A stretch of DNA of 28,424 nt from Spirochaetaceae bacterium (lineage in GTDB: Bacteria > Spirochaetota > Spirochaetia > Treponematales > Breznakiellaceae): positions 1-28,424 of the forward strand of contig JAITCP010000011.1 of the NCBI GenBank assembly GCA_031283025.1, given 5' to 3'. The position numbers and the translations under genes are program-made. Shown one piece after another: positions 8,625 to 14,812 of the stretch. The notes below the pieces were generated by a model. It was not told where the DNA came from, did no database searches, and worked only from the letters and a program-made list of their open reading frames with translations. The first letter of the stretch is position 1. Each line of letters opens with the position of its first letter.

Positions 8625-9440
8625 TCATTCGGTTTTGGCTTCATTCCAGAAACTGTCCATGAGCGCCAGGTTTTTTGCTTCCATGAGTGTTCCGTTTTCT
8701 TTCATTTTCTGTTCTACATAGGAAAAGCGGCGGGTAAATTTGGCATTGGCCCGGTGCAGGGCCGTGGAAGGGTCCACCCGGAAAAAGCGGCTTACGTTTA
8801 CCGCAGAAAAAAGGAGATCCCCCAGCTCTTCTTCCAGTTCTTCTGTACTATTGGTATCCCGGTTGCCGGCAGAAAAGTCCGGCGGCATTACTTCTTCCAC
8901 TTCCGCCAGTTCTTCCTTGAGTTTGTCCAGGACTCCTGCGGCGTTTGGCCAGTCAAATCCTTTTTTTGCCGCCTTTTTCTGGAGTTTATAGGCGCGCTCC
9001 AGCGGCGGCAGGGCCTGGGAAACTTCATCCAGCGCCGAATCTTTAGGCTTGCGGCCTTCCTGCTCCACTTTGATCCGTGCCCAATTTTGCAGAACCTCCG
9101 CCGGAGTCAGGCCCGCCGCCGGATTCTCTCCAAACACATGAGGATGCCGGCGGATCAACTTTTCTGAAATGCCGTTTAGCACATCGGGAACGGAAAACAG
9201 GCCTTCCTCCTGGTGCATATAGGAAATCATCGCCGCAAGAAGAAAGATGTCTCCCAGTTCTTCCTGTATGTGGGCAGGGTTTTTCTCGTTTATGGCTTCA
9301 ATACATTCGTAGGTTTCTTCAATAAGATCTTCCCTAAGAGTCAGCGGAGTCTGTTCTATATCCCAGGGACAACCCTCGTCCTTATTCCTGAGTTTTTCCA
9401 CGATGCCGCAAAGCCGGTTAAAGGCTTCTCCGTAATCCAT
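8625..9440 (-). CDS. mazG: Nucleoside triphosphate pyrophosphohydrolase MazG
   Basis: The product is 271 aa, matching two-domain MazG proteins that hydrolyse NTPs/dNTPs to NMP and pyrophosphate. The first domain starts after GCPWD (23-27) and shows EETYE (41-45) and EELGD (60-64), the Mg-binding ExxE and ExxD pattern. The second domain repeats it with EELAEVEE and EEELGD and ends with the RFSYVE segment. The ATG at 9440 has no Shine-Dalgarno; TACAAT (9447-9452 on the opposite strand) ends 6 nt before it, suggesting a leaderless mRNA, although no good -35 was found. It is divergent from pth across 47 bp and convergent with the histidine kinase. Confidence 0.96.
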   Translation of the reverse strand: MDYGEAFNRLCGIVEKLRNKDEGCPWDIEQTPLTLREDLIEETYECIEAINEKNPAHIQEELGDIFLLAAMISYMHQEEGLFSVPDVLNGISEKLIRRHPHVFGENPAAGLTPAEVLQNWARIKVEQEGRKPKDSALDEVSQALPPLERAYKLQKKAAKKGFDWPNAAGVLDKLKEELAEVEEVMPPDFSAGNRDTNSTEELEEELGDLLFSAVNVSRFFRVDPSTALHRANAKFTRRFSYVEQKMKENGTLMEAKNLALMDSFWNEAKTE

Positions 9441-9446
9441 TATGAT

Positions 9447-9480
9447 ATTGTATTGTAACTTTGTTGTTTTATGCTAGGAT
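9447..9480. promoter_or_regulatory. Divergent mazG/pth promoter region
   Basis: Minus strand: TACAAT (9452-9447) followed by 6 nt and the mazG ATG; no convincing -35. Plus strand: TTGTAA (9453-9458), 16-nt spacer, TAGGAT (9475-9480), 7 nt, then the pth ATG at 9488. The AGGA inside TAGGAT could instead be a weak ribosome-binding site used with an earlier promoter (TATGCT at 9470-9475), so pth is ambiguous. Confidence 0.4.
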
Positions 9481-9487
9481 AGGACAC

Positions 9488-10093
9488 ATGATTTCTCTTG
9501 CGGTTTTTTTGGGGAACCCCGGCGCTCAATACGCTCTTAACCGGCATAATGCGGGACGTCTTTTGGCGGAAAAACTCCCTTTTTATACAAGCCTTCACTG
9601 GCAGAAAAAATTCAAGGGTTTATTCAGTGCCAATACGCCGGATGACGGAATGATCCGGTATTTCCTTATGCCGGAAACATACATGAACCTTTCCGGTTCT
9701 TCTGTTCGTTCTGCAGCATCCTTTTACAAAATTAAAAGCGGTGAAATTATTGTTATCCACGATGAGTTGGAACTTCCCCTGGGGACTGTCTCTTTGAAAT
9801 ATGCCGGAGGATTGGGCGGGCATAACGGACTGCGTTCAATACGGAAAGAGCTGGGAACCGCCGATTTCTGGCGGCTCCGTGTCGGCATAGGCCGTCCTCC
9901 GGCGGCTAGTGAACCGGCGGTTCCCGGTGAAATAGCCCAATGGGTATTGGAAGATTTTGATCCCGCAGAAAAACCGGCTTTGGAAGCGGCTTTGGATGCA
10001 GGGGCAGCTCTGCTTGTCCGTGTCTTAGCGGAAGAACCGGAACCCCTGCTTGCAGAATGGAAAAAGAAAACAATAGACTTGTTCAAACACTGA
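9488..10093 (+). CDS. pth: Peptidyl-tRNA hydrolase
   Basis: The product is 201 aa from the ATG at 9488. The frame is open upstream to a TTG at 9461, but the family N-terminus (hydrophobic strand then GNPG) begins here. It releases peptides from peptidyl-tRNAs dropped by ribosomes. Family marks: FLGNPG, NRHNAG with the catalytic His, PETYMNLSG, HDELELPLG with the catalytic Asp, and GGLGGHNGLRS. It is convergent with the exported FGE-fold gene, with only 19 nt between stops; an imperfect hairpin (10081-10104) spans the pth stop codon and may end both transcripts. Confidence 0.97.
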   Translation: MISLAVFLGNPGAQYALNRHNAGRLLAEKLPFYTSLHWQKKFKGLFSANTPDDGMIRYFLMPETYMNLSGSSVRSAASFYKIKSGEIIVIHDELELPLGTVSLKYAGGLGGHNGLRSIRKELGTADFWRLRVGIGRPPAASEPAVPGEIAQWVLEDFDPAEKPALEAALDAGAALLVRVLAEEPEPLLAEWKKKTIDLFKH

Positions 10094-10104
10094 AGTTTCT
10101 GAAC
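10081..10104. terminator. Imperfect hairpin over the pth stop codon
   Basis: GTTCA (10081-10085) pairs with TGAAC (10100-10104), with further A-T pairs and a C-G pair inside and two bulges, leaving the loop ACTGAA. It lies in the 19-nt convergent gap region. A weak candidate terminator. Confidence 0.3.
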
Positions 10105-10112
10105 AACTCTAA

Positions 10113-10946
10113 TTATCCGTTCTGAGCTATTCTGAATCCCAGGCTGTTTGCTTTGAAAGAGGGATCCTCACTAATGCGGAAGGTGGTTCGCAATAGGTTT
10201 AAATTATTATACCAGGAGCCGCCCCGGTATATCCGCTTTCTCCCTGTTGCGGCTCCTGCGTAGTCGGTTACCGGCCCGGCGGGATAATCGTCGTGCCAGT
10301 CCCAGCACCATTCCCATACATTACCGCTCATGTCATAAAGGCCAAGCTGATTGGGAAGCTTGCTCTTTACCGGGTGGGTTGTCTTGGCGCTGTTTTGGGA
10401 ATACCAGCAATAATCCTGGGCGGCGGAATTTTCTGCGTTCCCTCCGGCAAAAAACGCCTTTTCCAGCGGCCCCCCTTGAGCGCCGTAAAGCCCGCCGCGG
10501 GCGGCAAATTCCCATTCCGCTTCCGTAGGCAGACGAAATCCTTTGGATTCCCGGTTCCAGGTAACTTTTTCCCCTTCAATGGCGTAGGCCGGGCTAAGAC
10601 CGGTTCGGACGCTCAGGGCATTGCAGAACAGTACAGCGTCAAACCAGCTTACCGACTCGACGGGAAAATCTGCTCCTTTCTTAAAAGCGGAAGGGTTTTT
10701 GCTCATCACCGCCGTATACAGTTCCTGTGTTACCGGGGTTTCTGAGATAAAAAAAGGCCGTAGGGTTACTTCATGAACCCTTTCTGTTGTCCTAAAGGAG
10801 CCCTCATTACTGCCCATAAAAAAATTGCCGCCCTTGACAGAGACCATAACAGGTTTTGAAAGCGGTTCTTCCGCAAAGAGGGACAGGGCAATGAACAGTA
10901 CCGGAATAATCCAAATGGTTTTGATGTGTGTGTTGATGCGCTTCAT
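10113..10946 (-). CDS. Exported formylglycine-generating-enzyme-fold (SUMF1) protein
   Basis: The product is 277 aa with a signal peptide (basic start, hydrophobic core IWIIPVLFIALSLFA, probable cleavage after residue 25). The SUMF1/FGE fold follows: GGNFFMGS near residue 39, ETPVTQELY, PVESVSWFDAVLFCN, FRLPTEAEWEFAARGG, LYDMSGNVWEWCWDW, and a final RGGSWYNN...LGFRI. Sulfatase-activating FGEs carry a catalytic Cys pair after GGS; here that stretch (RGGSWYNNLNLLRTTFR) has none, so formylglycine synthesis is unlikely and a binding or structural role in the periplasm or at the surface is more likely. Its ATG overlaps the stop of the ClpP-like gene (ATGA), indicating translational coupling. Confidence 0.9.
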   Translation of the reverse strand: MKRINTHIKTIWIIPVLFIALSLFAEEPLSKPVMVSVKGGNFFMGSNEGSFRTTERVHEVTLRPFFISETPVTQELYTAVMSKNPSAFKKGADFPVESVSWFDAVLFCNALSVRTGLSPAYAIEGEKVTWNRESKGFRLPTEAEWEFAARGGLYGAQGGPLEKAFFAGGNAENSAAQDYCWYSQNSAKTTHPVKSKLPNQLGLYDMSGNVWEWCWDWHDDYPAGPVTDYAGAATGRKRIYRGGSWYNNLNLLRTTFRISEDPSFKANSLGFRIAQNG

Positions 10947-11566
10947 GCAATTTCCTCGCGATGTTGGACTGTTTTTGCGATTAGGCCGTACCGTACCGCT
11001 TCTTCCGCGTTCATCCAGAAATCCCGGTCTGTATCCTTTCCCACCTGTTCAATACCGGTTCCGGTTTCATCTGCTATCAGCCTATTGATCTTTTCCCGGA
11101 GTTTTTCCAGTTCCCGCGCATGGATTTCTATATCCGTAGCCACTCCCCGAATCCCGGAAAGGGGCTGGTGGATAAGGTAATGGCTGTTGGGAAGGCCCAC
11201 CCGCCTTTCCCTGGGGGATGCAAGCTGAATGATCGCCGCAGCGCTGGCAACAAGTCCCATTCCTATAGTCCAAACCGGCGCCCTTACAAAGCGAATCATG
11301 TCAAAGATCGCAAACCCCGCATCGGCATCCCCTCCGGGGGAATCAATAAAAATACGGATTGGCTTTTCATTTTCTTCATCCAGCAGCAAAAGCTGGCGGA
11401 TTGTCTTCTCCGCAAGGTCCTTGTTAACCTCCCCGGAAAGCAGAATAGTCCGGGTTTTTAACATTCTGGTAATCAACGGATCAGAGGCCTGCTTTTTTTC
11501 TTCCGTATCTTCATCGTCTTCATCATCATCTTCTTCTTCACAAACAAAAAAATCATTCTTATTCAT
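10943..11566 (-). CDS. clpP: ClpP-type serine protease subunit
   Basis: The product is 207 aa. The catalytic triad is Ser108 (LVASAA), His133 (IHQPLSG) and Asp182 (DTDRDFW); the spacings 25 and 49 match E. coli ClpP. FIDSPGGD (73-80) is the oxyanion/substrate region. The protease core degrades unfolded or tagged proteins fed by a Clp ATPase; no ATPase gene is next to it. Unusual: a very acidic N-terminal tail (residues 10-23 nearly all Asp/Glu) before the usual axial-loop region. AGGAG lies 6 nt before the ATG. The first gene of a coupled pair with the FGE-fold gene. Treponemes often have two clpP paralogues; which one this is cannot be decided here. Confidence 0.93.
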   Translation of the reverse strand: MNKNDFFVCEEEDDDEDDEDTEEKKQASDPLITRMLKTRTILLSGEVNKDLAEKTIRQLLLLDEENEKPIRIFIDSPGGDADAGFAIFDMIRFVRAPVWTIGMGLVASAAAIIQLASPRERRVGLPNSHYLIHQPLSGIRGVATDIEIHARELEKLREKINRLIADETGTGIEQVGKDTDRDFWMNAEEAVRYGLIAKTVQHREEIA

Positions 11567-11602
11567 GTGCAGCTCCTGTTCATGTAAAAACTCTTGTCAT
11601 TC

Positions 11603-11617
11603 AAAACCGGCGTTTAA
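11603..11617 (-). terminator. Weak GC stem followed by TTTT on the minus strand
   Basis: Read on the minus strand, CCGG, a 7-nt loop, CCGG and then TTTT, downstream of the two hairpins after alr. The stem is only 4 bp, so termination here is doubtful. Confidence 0.25.
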
Positions 11618-11622
11618 CCGGA

Positions 11623-11650
11623 GATAAGCGGCGTTTTAATGCCGCTTATC
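11623..11650. repeat. Hairpin 1 of a twin pair with loop GTTTTAAT
   Basis: GATAAGCGGC (11623-11632), loop GTTTTAAT, GCCGCTTATC (11641-11650): a perfect 10-bp stem between alr and clpP. The loop is identical to that of the next hairpin although the stems differ. Confidence 0.7.
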
Positions 11651-11655
11651 GTGGC

Positions 11656-11683
11656 GGTATCTGCCGTTTTAATGGCAGTTACC
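11656..11683. repeat. Hairpin 2 of a twin pair with loop GTTTTAAT
   Basis: GGTATCTGCC (11656-11665), loop GTTTTAAT, GGCAGTTACC (11674-11683): 9 of 10 pairs with one T-T mismatch. It overlaps the alr stop codon, so the stem includes the last codons. With hairpin 1 it forms a 3' structure on the alr mRNA. Confidence 0.65.
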
Positions 11684-12815
11684 CGTTTATATATACTCTG
11701 GGAACCCGCTTATTAATTTGGCAGGTTATCTCATAGGGTATGGTGCCAAGCCGTGATGCCATAACCCCCGCATGAGGCGCCGCTCCGCCAAAAATCGTTA
11801 CGGTATCCCAGCGCCGGGCTGTGCTGTCTTTCCCCAAATCAACCATACACTCATCCATGCAAATCGTTCCGGCCAGGGGCCGCCCCTCGGCTTCTGTTTC
11901 ACCGCTTTTTTCTTTCATAATATGAATCTGCCAGTTATTACTGAGCAGCCGCGGAAGCCCATCAGCATAACCCAGAGGGATTGTCCCGATAAGCGTATCT
12001 TCCCCGGCGGTCCAGGCTCTGCCGTAGGAAACGGAATCACCTTTTTTTACCGCCTTGATATAACTCAAGCAGCTTGCAAGTTCCATCAGGGGTTTTACCG
12101 CCATGGCTGGATTTCCGTCCGGGCCTTCGGGGGCATAACCGTACAATAAAATTCCCGGCCTTACCATATCAAACCATCCATCGTTATGAAAGGTTACAGC
12201 CCCCGTGTTGGCGGCGTGGATTATGCCGGGATTTATTCCCATGGCGCGGATGCTTTCTATTGCGCTCCGGAATATTTCCAGTTGTTTTTTTGTATAGGCT
12301 ATGTCTTCAGTTTTGGTTGAGTCGGAAACCGCCAAATGGGTGGCGGTTCCGGCCAGGGTAAGGCTTTTACTTTCCGCAATGCGGAAAGCAAGGCGGGAAG
12401 CATCCTCCGGCCTGCAGCCTATACGCCCCATGCCGGTATCTATTTTCAGATGGAGCGGGATTTTTTTTCCCGCCCCGGCGGCGCGGCTTTCCAGCGCATC
12501 TATATACTCGCCGTCTCCTGCCAGAGGCTCAAGCCCGGCGGCAATAAGCGAATCAATTTCAGTTGGCAGGGGTATGGAAAAAAGCAGGATGGGGGCGGTA
12601 ATTCCCCCTTCACGGAGTTCTTCCCCCTCGCGGACAGTGGCCGTTGCCAGATATTCTACCCCCGCATCCAGAGCCGTTTTTGCTATAGCCAGGTATCCGT
12701 GGCCGTAGGCATCGGCTTTTACCGGCATACAGATCCGCGTTCCTGTTTTTTCTCTGACCAGGGCTATATTATCCCGCAGATGATCCAGATGAATAATCGC
12801 CCTGGTAGCTCTCAT
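11679..12815 (-). CDS. alr: Alanine racemase
   Basis: The product is 378 aa, standard length. It interconverts L- and D-alanine with PLP, supplying D-Ala for peptidoglycan. Lys33 in MPVKADAYGHG binds PLP, and Tyr264 in SVSYGRAW is the second catalytic base. HLKIDTGMGRIG (122-133) and the RPGILLYG segment (219-226) are also typical, and the C-terminal beta domain is complete. The ATG at 12815 has no Shine-Dalgarno; TATACT ends exactly 6 nt upstream with TTGTAA 17 nt before it, predicting a leaderless mRNA. Divergent from mnmE over 67 bp. Confidence 0.97.
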   Translation of the reverse strand: MRATRAIIHLDHLRDNIALVREKTGTRICMPVKADAYGHGYLAIAKTALDAGVEYLATATVREGEELREGGITAPILLFSIPLPTEIDSLIAAGLEPLAGDGEYIDALESRAAGAGKKIPLHLKIDTGMGRIGCRPEDASRLAFRIAESKSLTLAGTATHLAVSDSTKTEDIAYTKKQLEIFRSAIESIRAMGINPGIIHAANTGAVTFHNDGWFDMVRPGILLYGYAPEGPDGNPAMAVKPLMELASCLSYIKAVKKGDSVSYGRAWTAGEDTLIGTIPLGYADGLPRLLSNNWQIHIMKEKSGETEAEGRPLAGTICMDECMVDLGKDSTARRWDTVTIFGGAAPHAGVMASRLGTIPYEITCQINKRVPRVYING

Positions 12816-12821
12816 GAATGT

Positions 12822-12873
12822 AGTATACCAATCTCCGCTTATTCTTACAATTATCCTGTCACTGTGGTAAATT
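12822..12873. promoter_or_regulatory. Back-to-back alr/mnmE promoters
   Basis: Minus strand: TTGTAA (12850-12845), 17-nt spacer, TATACT (12827-12822), 6 nt to the alr ATG. Plus strand: TTACAA (12845-12850; or CTTACA one base earlier), 17-nt spacer, TAAATT (12868-12873), 9 nt to the mnmE ATG. The same six base pairs serve as -35 in both directions. The alr promoter is good; the mnmE one is weaker. Confidence 0.5.
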
Positions 12874-12882
12874 CAAAAAAAC

Positions 12883-14280
12883 ATGAGGACTTACGGCGAT
12901 ACCTGCCCCATTGCCGCCCAAGCTGCTCAGGGCGCTCTGTCTCTGGTACGAATCAGCGGCGGCGGCTCTTTGGAATTACTGGCAAAGGTTTTCTCCCGGC
13001 CCAAGGCGCTGCTTGATGCGCCGGGAAACACAATAGTTCACGGCTGGATAGTTGACAGCGCCCCTATAGATGAAGTGCTGGTATCAATATACCGTGCTCC
13101 CCATTCCTATACCGGGGAAGACAGCGCGGACATTTCCTGTCATGGGGGAATCGCTCCGGCAAAAACTGTTCTGGAACTCCTGCGGAAAGCGGGTTTATCT
13201 GATGCGCTGCCCGGCGAATTTACCTTCCGCGCTTTTATGAACGGCAAAATCGATCTTACCCGCAGTGAATCGGTAATGGAATTGGTATCATCAGGAACCA
13301 GAGAAGGGCTTGAACGCGCTATAAAACGCCTTTCCGGCGCTCTGGAAAAAGAAATTCTGGCAATCAGGGACAAATTGTTGGAAGCGGTAAGCGTTACTGA
13401 ATTGTATTTGGATTATCCGGAAGACGAAATAGACAGCGCAGAAGAAGGAACAGCGCTTTTTTCCTGCCGTCAAGCGGCAGAAGATGCGCTGCAAATGCTA
13501 AAAAAACTTTCGGCATCGTACCGTAGGGAAAGATTGTACCAGGAGGGCGCCCTGGCGGTAATAGCAGGCAGGCCCAATGCGGGAAAATCCAGTCTTTTTA
13601 ACGCGCTGTTGAATGAAGATCGTTCCATTGTAACTGAGATTCCAGGAACTACCCGTGATTGGATAGAAGGTTCCATAGCCCTTGAAGGAATTCCTCTGCG
13701 TCTGGCGGATACCGCAGGCCTGCGGAGTGTGTCCGGAGCGGATGAAGCGGAAAGCAGGGGAATAGAACGCAGCAGAAATTTGGCGGAAGAAGCGGATATT
13801 ATCCTTTATACAGTGGATGGAAATGAAGGATTAAGCGAAGAAGACAAGGTTTTTCTTGAAAAACATAATAAAAAAGTAATTCTTTTATGGAATAAGAGCG
13901 ATTTGAAAGAACCGCCGGAATATATTCGAAAAAATTTTGCCCCGGTAAACAAAAACCGCCCCCTGCTTGTTGTCTTAAGTGCAAAAACCGGGGAAGGAAT
14001 TCCGGCATTATGCGCTTCTGTGACAAGCCTTTTAACCGTGCGGGATCCTTATGTTTTGGAAAGTATGTGCGGTTTGGGTACCCAACGGCAGAAAGATTTA
14101 ACCGAAAAAGCGGCGTTTCTTTTGGAAGATGCGTTTTTTAAGGCCGATAATGAACAACCATTGGACGTAACAGCCCTTTTATTAAGGGAAGCTCTTAATA
14201 CGATAGGTGAAATTACCGGTGAAGTGTCCTCCGCCGATATTCTGGAAACAATGTTCAGCCGTTTTTGCCTTGGAAAATAA
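12883..14280 (+). CDS. mnmE: tRNA uridine-5-carboxymethylaminomethyl modification GTPase MnmE
   Basis: The product is 465 aa. With MnmG it modifies U34 of tRNAs reading two-fold degenerate codons. The N-terminal tetrahydrofolate-binding domain has PGEFTFRAFMNGKIDLT (about 110-126). The G domain (about 222-385) has GRPNAGKSS (229-237), PGTTRD (254-259), DTAG (276-279) and NKSD (337-340). It ends FCLGK, carrying the conserved C-terminal Cys. The ATG at 12883 gives the usual short N-terminus before DTCPIAA; no Shine-Dalgarno is present and a weak -10 ends 9 nt before. A hairpin (14258-14291) spans the stop codon. Confidence 0.98.
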   Translation: MRTYGDTCPIAAQAAQGALSLVRISGGGSLELLAKVFSRPKALLDAPGNTIVHGWIVDSAPIDEVLVSIYRAPHSYTGEDSADISCHGGIAPAKTVLELLRKAGLSDALPGEFTFRAFMNGKIDLTRSESVMELVSSGTREGLERAIKRLSGALEKEILAIRDKLLEAVSVTELYLDYPEDEIDSAEEGTALFSCRQAAEDALQMLKKLSASYRRERLYQEGALAVIAGRPNAGKSSLFNALLNEDRSIVTEIPGTTRDWIEGSIALEGIPLRLADTAGLRSVSGADEAESRGIERSRNLAEEADIILYTVDGNEGLSEEDKVFLEKHNKKVILLWNKSDLKEPPEYIRKNFAPVNKNRPLLVVLSAKTGEGIPALCASVTSLLTVRDPYVLESMCGLGTQRQKDLTEKAAFLLEDAFFKADNEQPLDVTALLLREALNTIGEITGEVSSADILETMFSRFCLGK

Positions 14281-14291
14281 GCAAAAACGGC
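14258..14291 (+). terminator. Hairpin spanning the mnmE stop codon
   Basis: GCCGTTTTTGC (14258-14268) is perfectly complementary to 14281-14291, an 11-bp stem enclosing the last four codons and stop. No T-run follows on the plus strand. It may end mnmE transcription or stabilise the mRNA end. Confidence 0.5.
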
Positions 14292-14320
14292 CGAAACTCA
14301 AGGGCAAAAATCAGTAAAAA

Positions 14321-14698
14321 CTAAAAGAATGGAAAGCCGGAAGAAGAAGCCGGTTCTTCTGGCTTATTATCCATAAGTTTTTTTGCCACGGTTTTTTTTA
14401 CCGCGGCTTTCGCGGCTGGTTTCTTTGCCGCAGGCTTCTTTGCTGCCGGTTTTTTAGCGGCAGGTTTCTTTACCGCAGATTTTGCGGCGGGCTTTTTTGC
14501 CGCGGGTTTCTTCACGGCAGGTTTCTTTGCTGCCGGTTTTTTAACGGCAGGTTTCTTTACCGCAGATTTTGCGGCGGGCTTTTTTGCCGCGGGTTTCTTC
14601 GCGGCAACTTTCTTTACCGCCGGTTTTTTTGCGGCGGGCTTCTTTGCCGCCGGTTTTTTTACGGCGGGCTTCTTTGCAGTTGTCTTAGGTTCAGCCAT
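14321..14698 (-). CDS. Histone H1-like KAAK-repeat DNA-binding protein
   Basis: The product is 125 aa, almost entirely Lys, Ala, Pro and Val in KKPAAKKPA-type repeats, like the C-terminal tail of eukaryotic histone H1 and bacterial Hc1/AlgP-like proteins. Such proteins bind DNA by charge and condense or bridge it. Only the ends differ: MAEPKTT at the start and a short tail DNKPEEPASSSGFPFF. The DNA shows two nearly identical tandem 87-bp units (29 codons) starting at 14436 and 14523, so length polymorphism is expected. A strong AAGGAG lies 5 nt before the ATG. It is monocistronic, between mnmE and mnmG on the opposite strand, with 114 bp to mnmG containing an A13 run. Confidence 0.9.
   Translation of the reverse strand: MAEPKTTAKKPAVKKPAAKKPAAKKPAVKKVAAKKPAAKKPAAKSAVKKPAVKKPAAKKPAVKKPAAKKPAAKSAVKKPAAKKPAAKKPAAKKPAAKAAVKKTVAKKLMDNKPEEPASSSGFPFF
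14436..14605. repeat. Two tandem 87-bp repeats within the KAAK gene
   Basis: The segment starting TTCTTTGCTGCCGG at 14436 recurs at 14523 with only a few substitutions through about 14605. The period is 87 bp, a whole number of codons, so copy changes would keep the frame. Confidence 0.75.
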
Positions 14699-14741
14699 AC
14701 TTACTCCTTATATTGGTTGAAGTTAATTTAACTTTACAACT

Positions 14742-14806
14742 AAAAAAAAAAAAACTGCAATAGAAAAATGATAAAAAGTGATTTTTTTTTTATTTTTTTA
14801 TATAGT
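14742..14806 (+). promoter_or_regulatory. mnmG promoter with A13, T10 and T7 tracts, predicted leaderless
   Basis: TATAGT (14801-14806) ends 6 nt before the ATG at 14813. The best -35 at 17-nt spacing is weak (GTGATT at 14778-14783). The spacer is almost all T: T10 (14782-14791) and T7 (14793-14799). An A13 run (14742-14754) lies upstream and could act as an UP element or bend DNA. No Shine-Dalgarno is present. Confidence 0.4.
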
Positions 14807-14812
14807 TTTGCT

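Noticed and set aside
8610..9167. 185-codon plus-strand frame opposite mazG
   Set aside because: mazG has both domains and all metal ligands; this is its complement.
12336..13016. 226-codon plus-strand frame across alr and mnmE
   Set aside because: It lies opposite the alr coding region and in another frame of mnmE, both certain genes; the product has no domain-like features.
14768..14812. Upstream start for mnmG giving a Phe-rich N-terminus
   Set aside because: The added residues come from T-runs; the family starts at MDYDCIVIGGG, and a -10 hexamer sits inside the extension.
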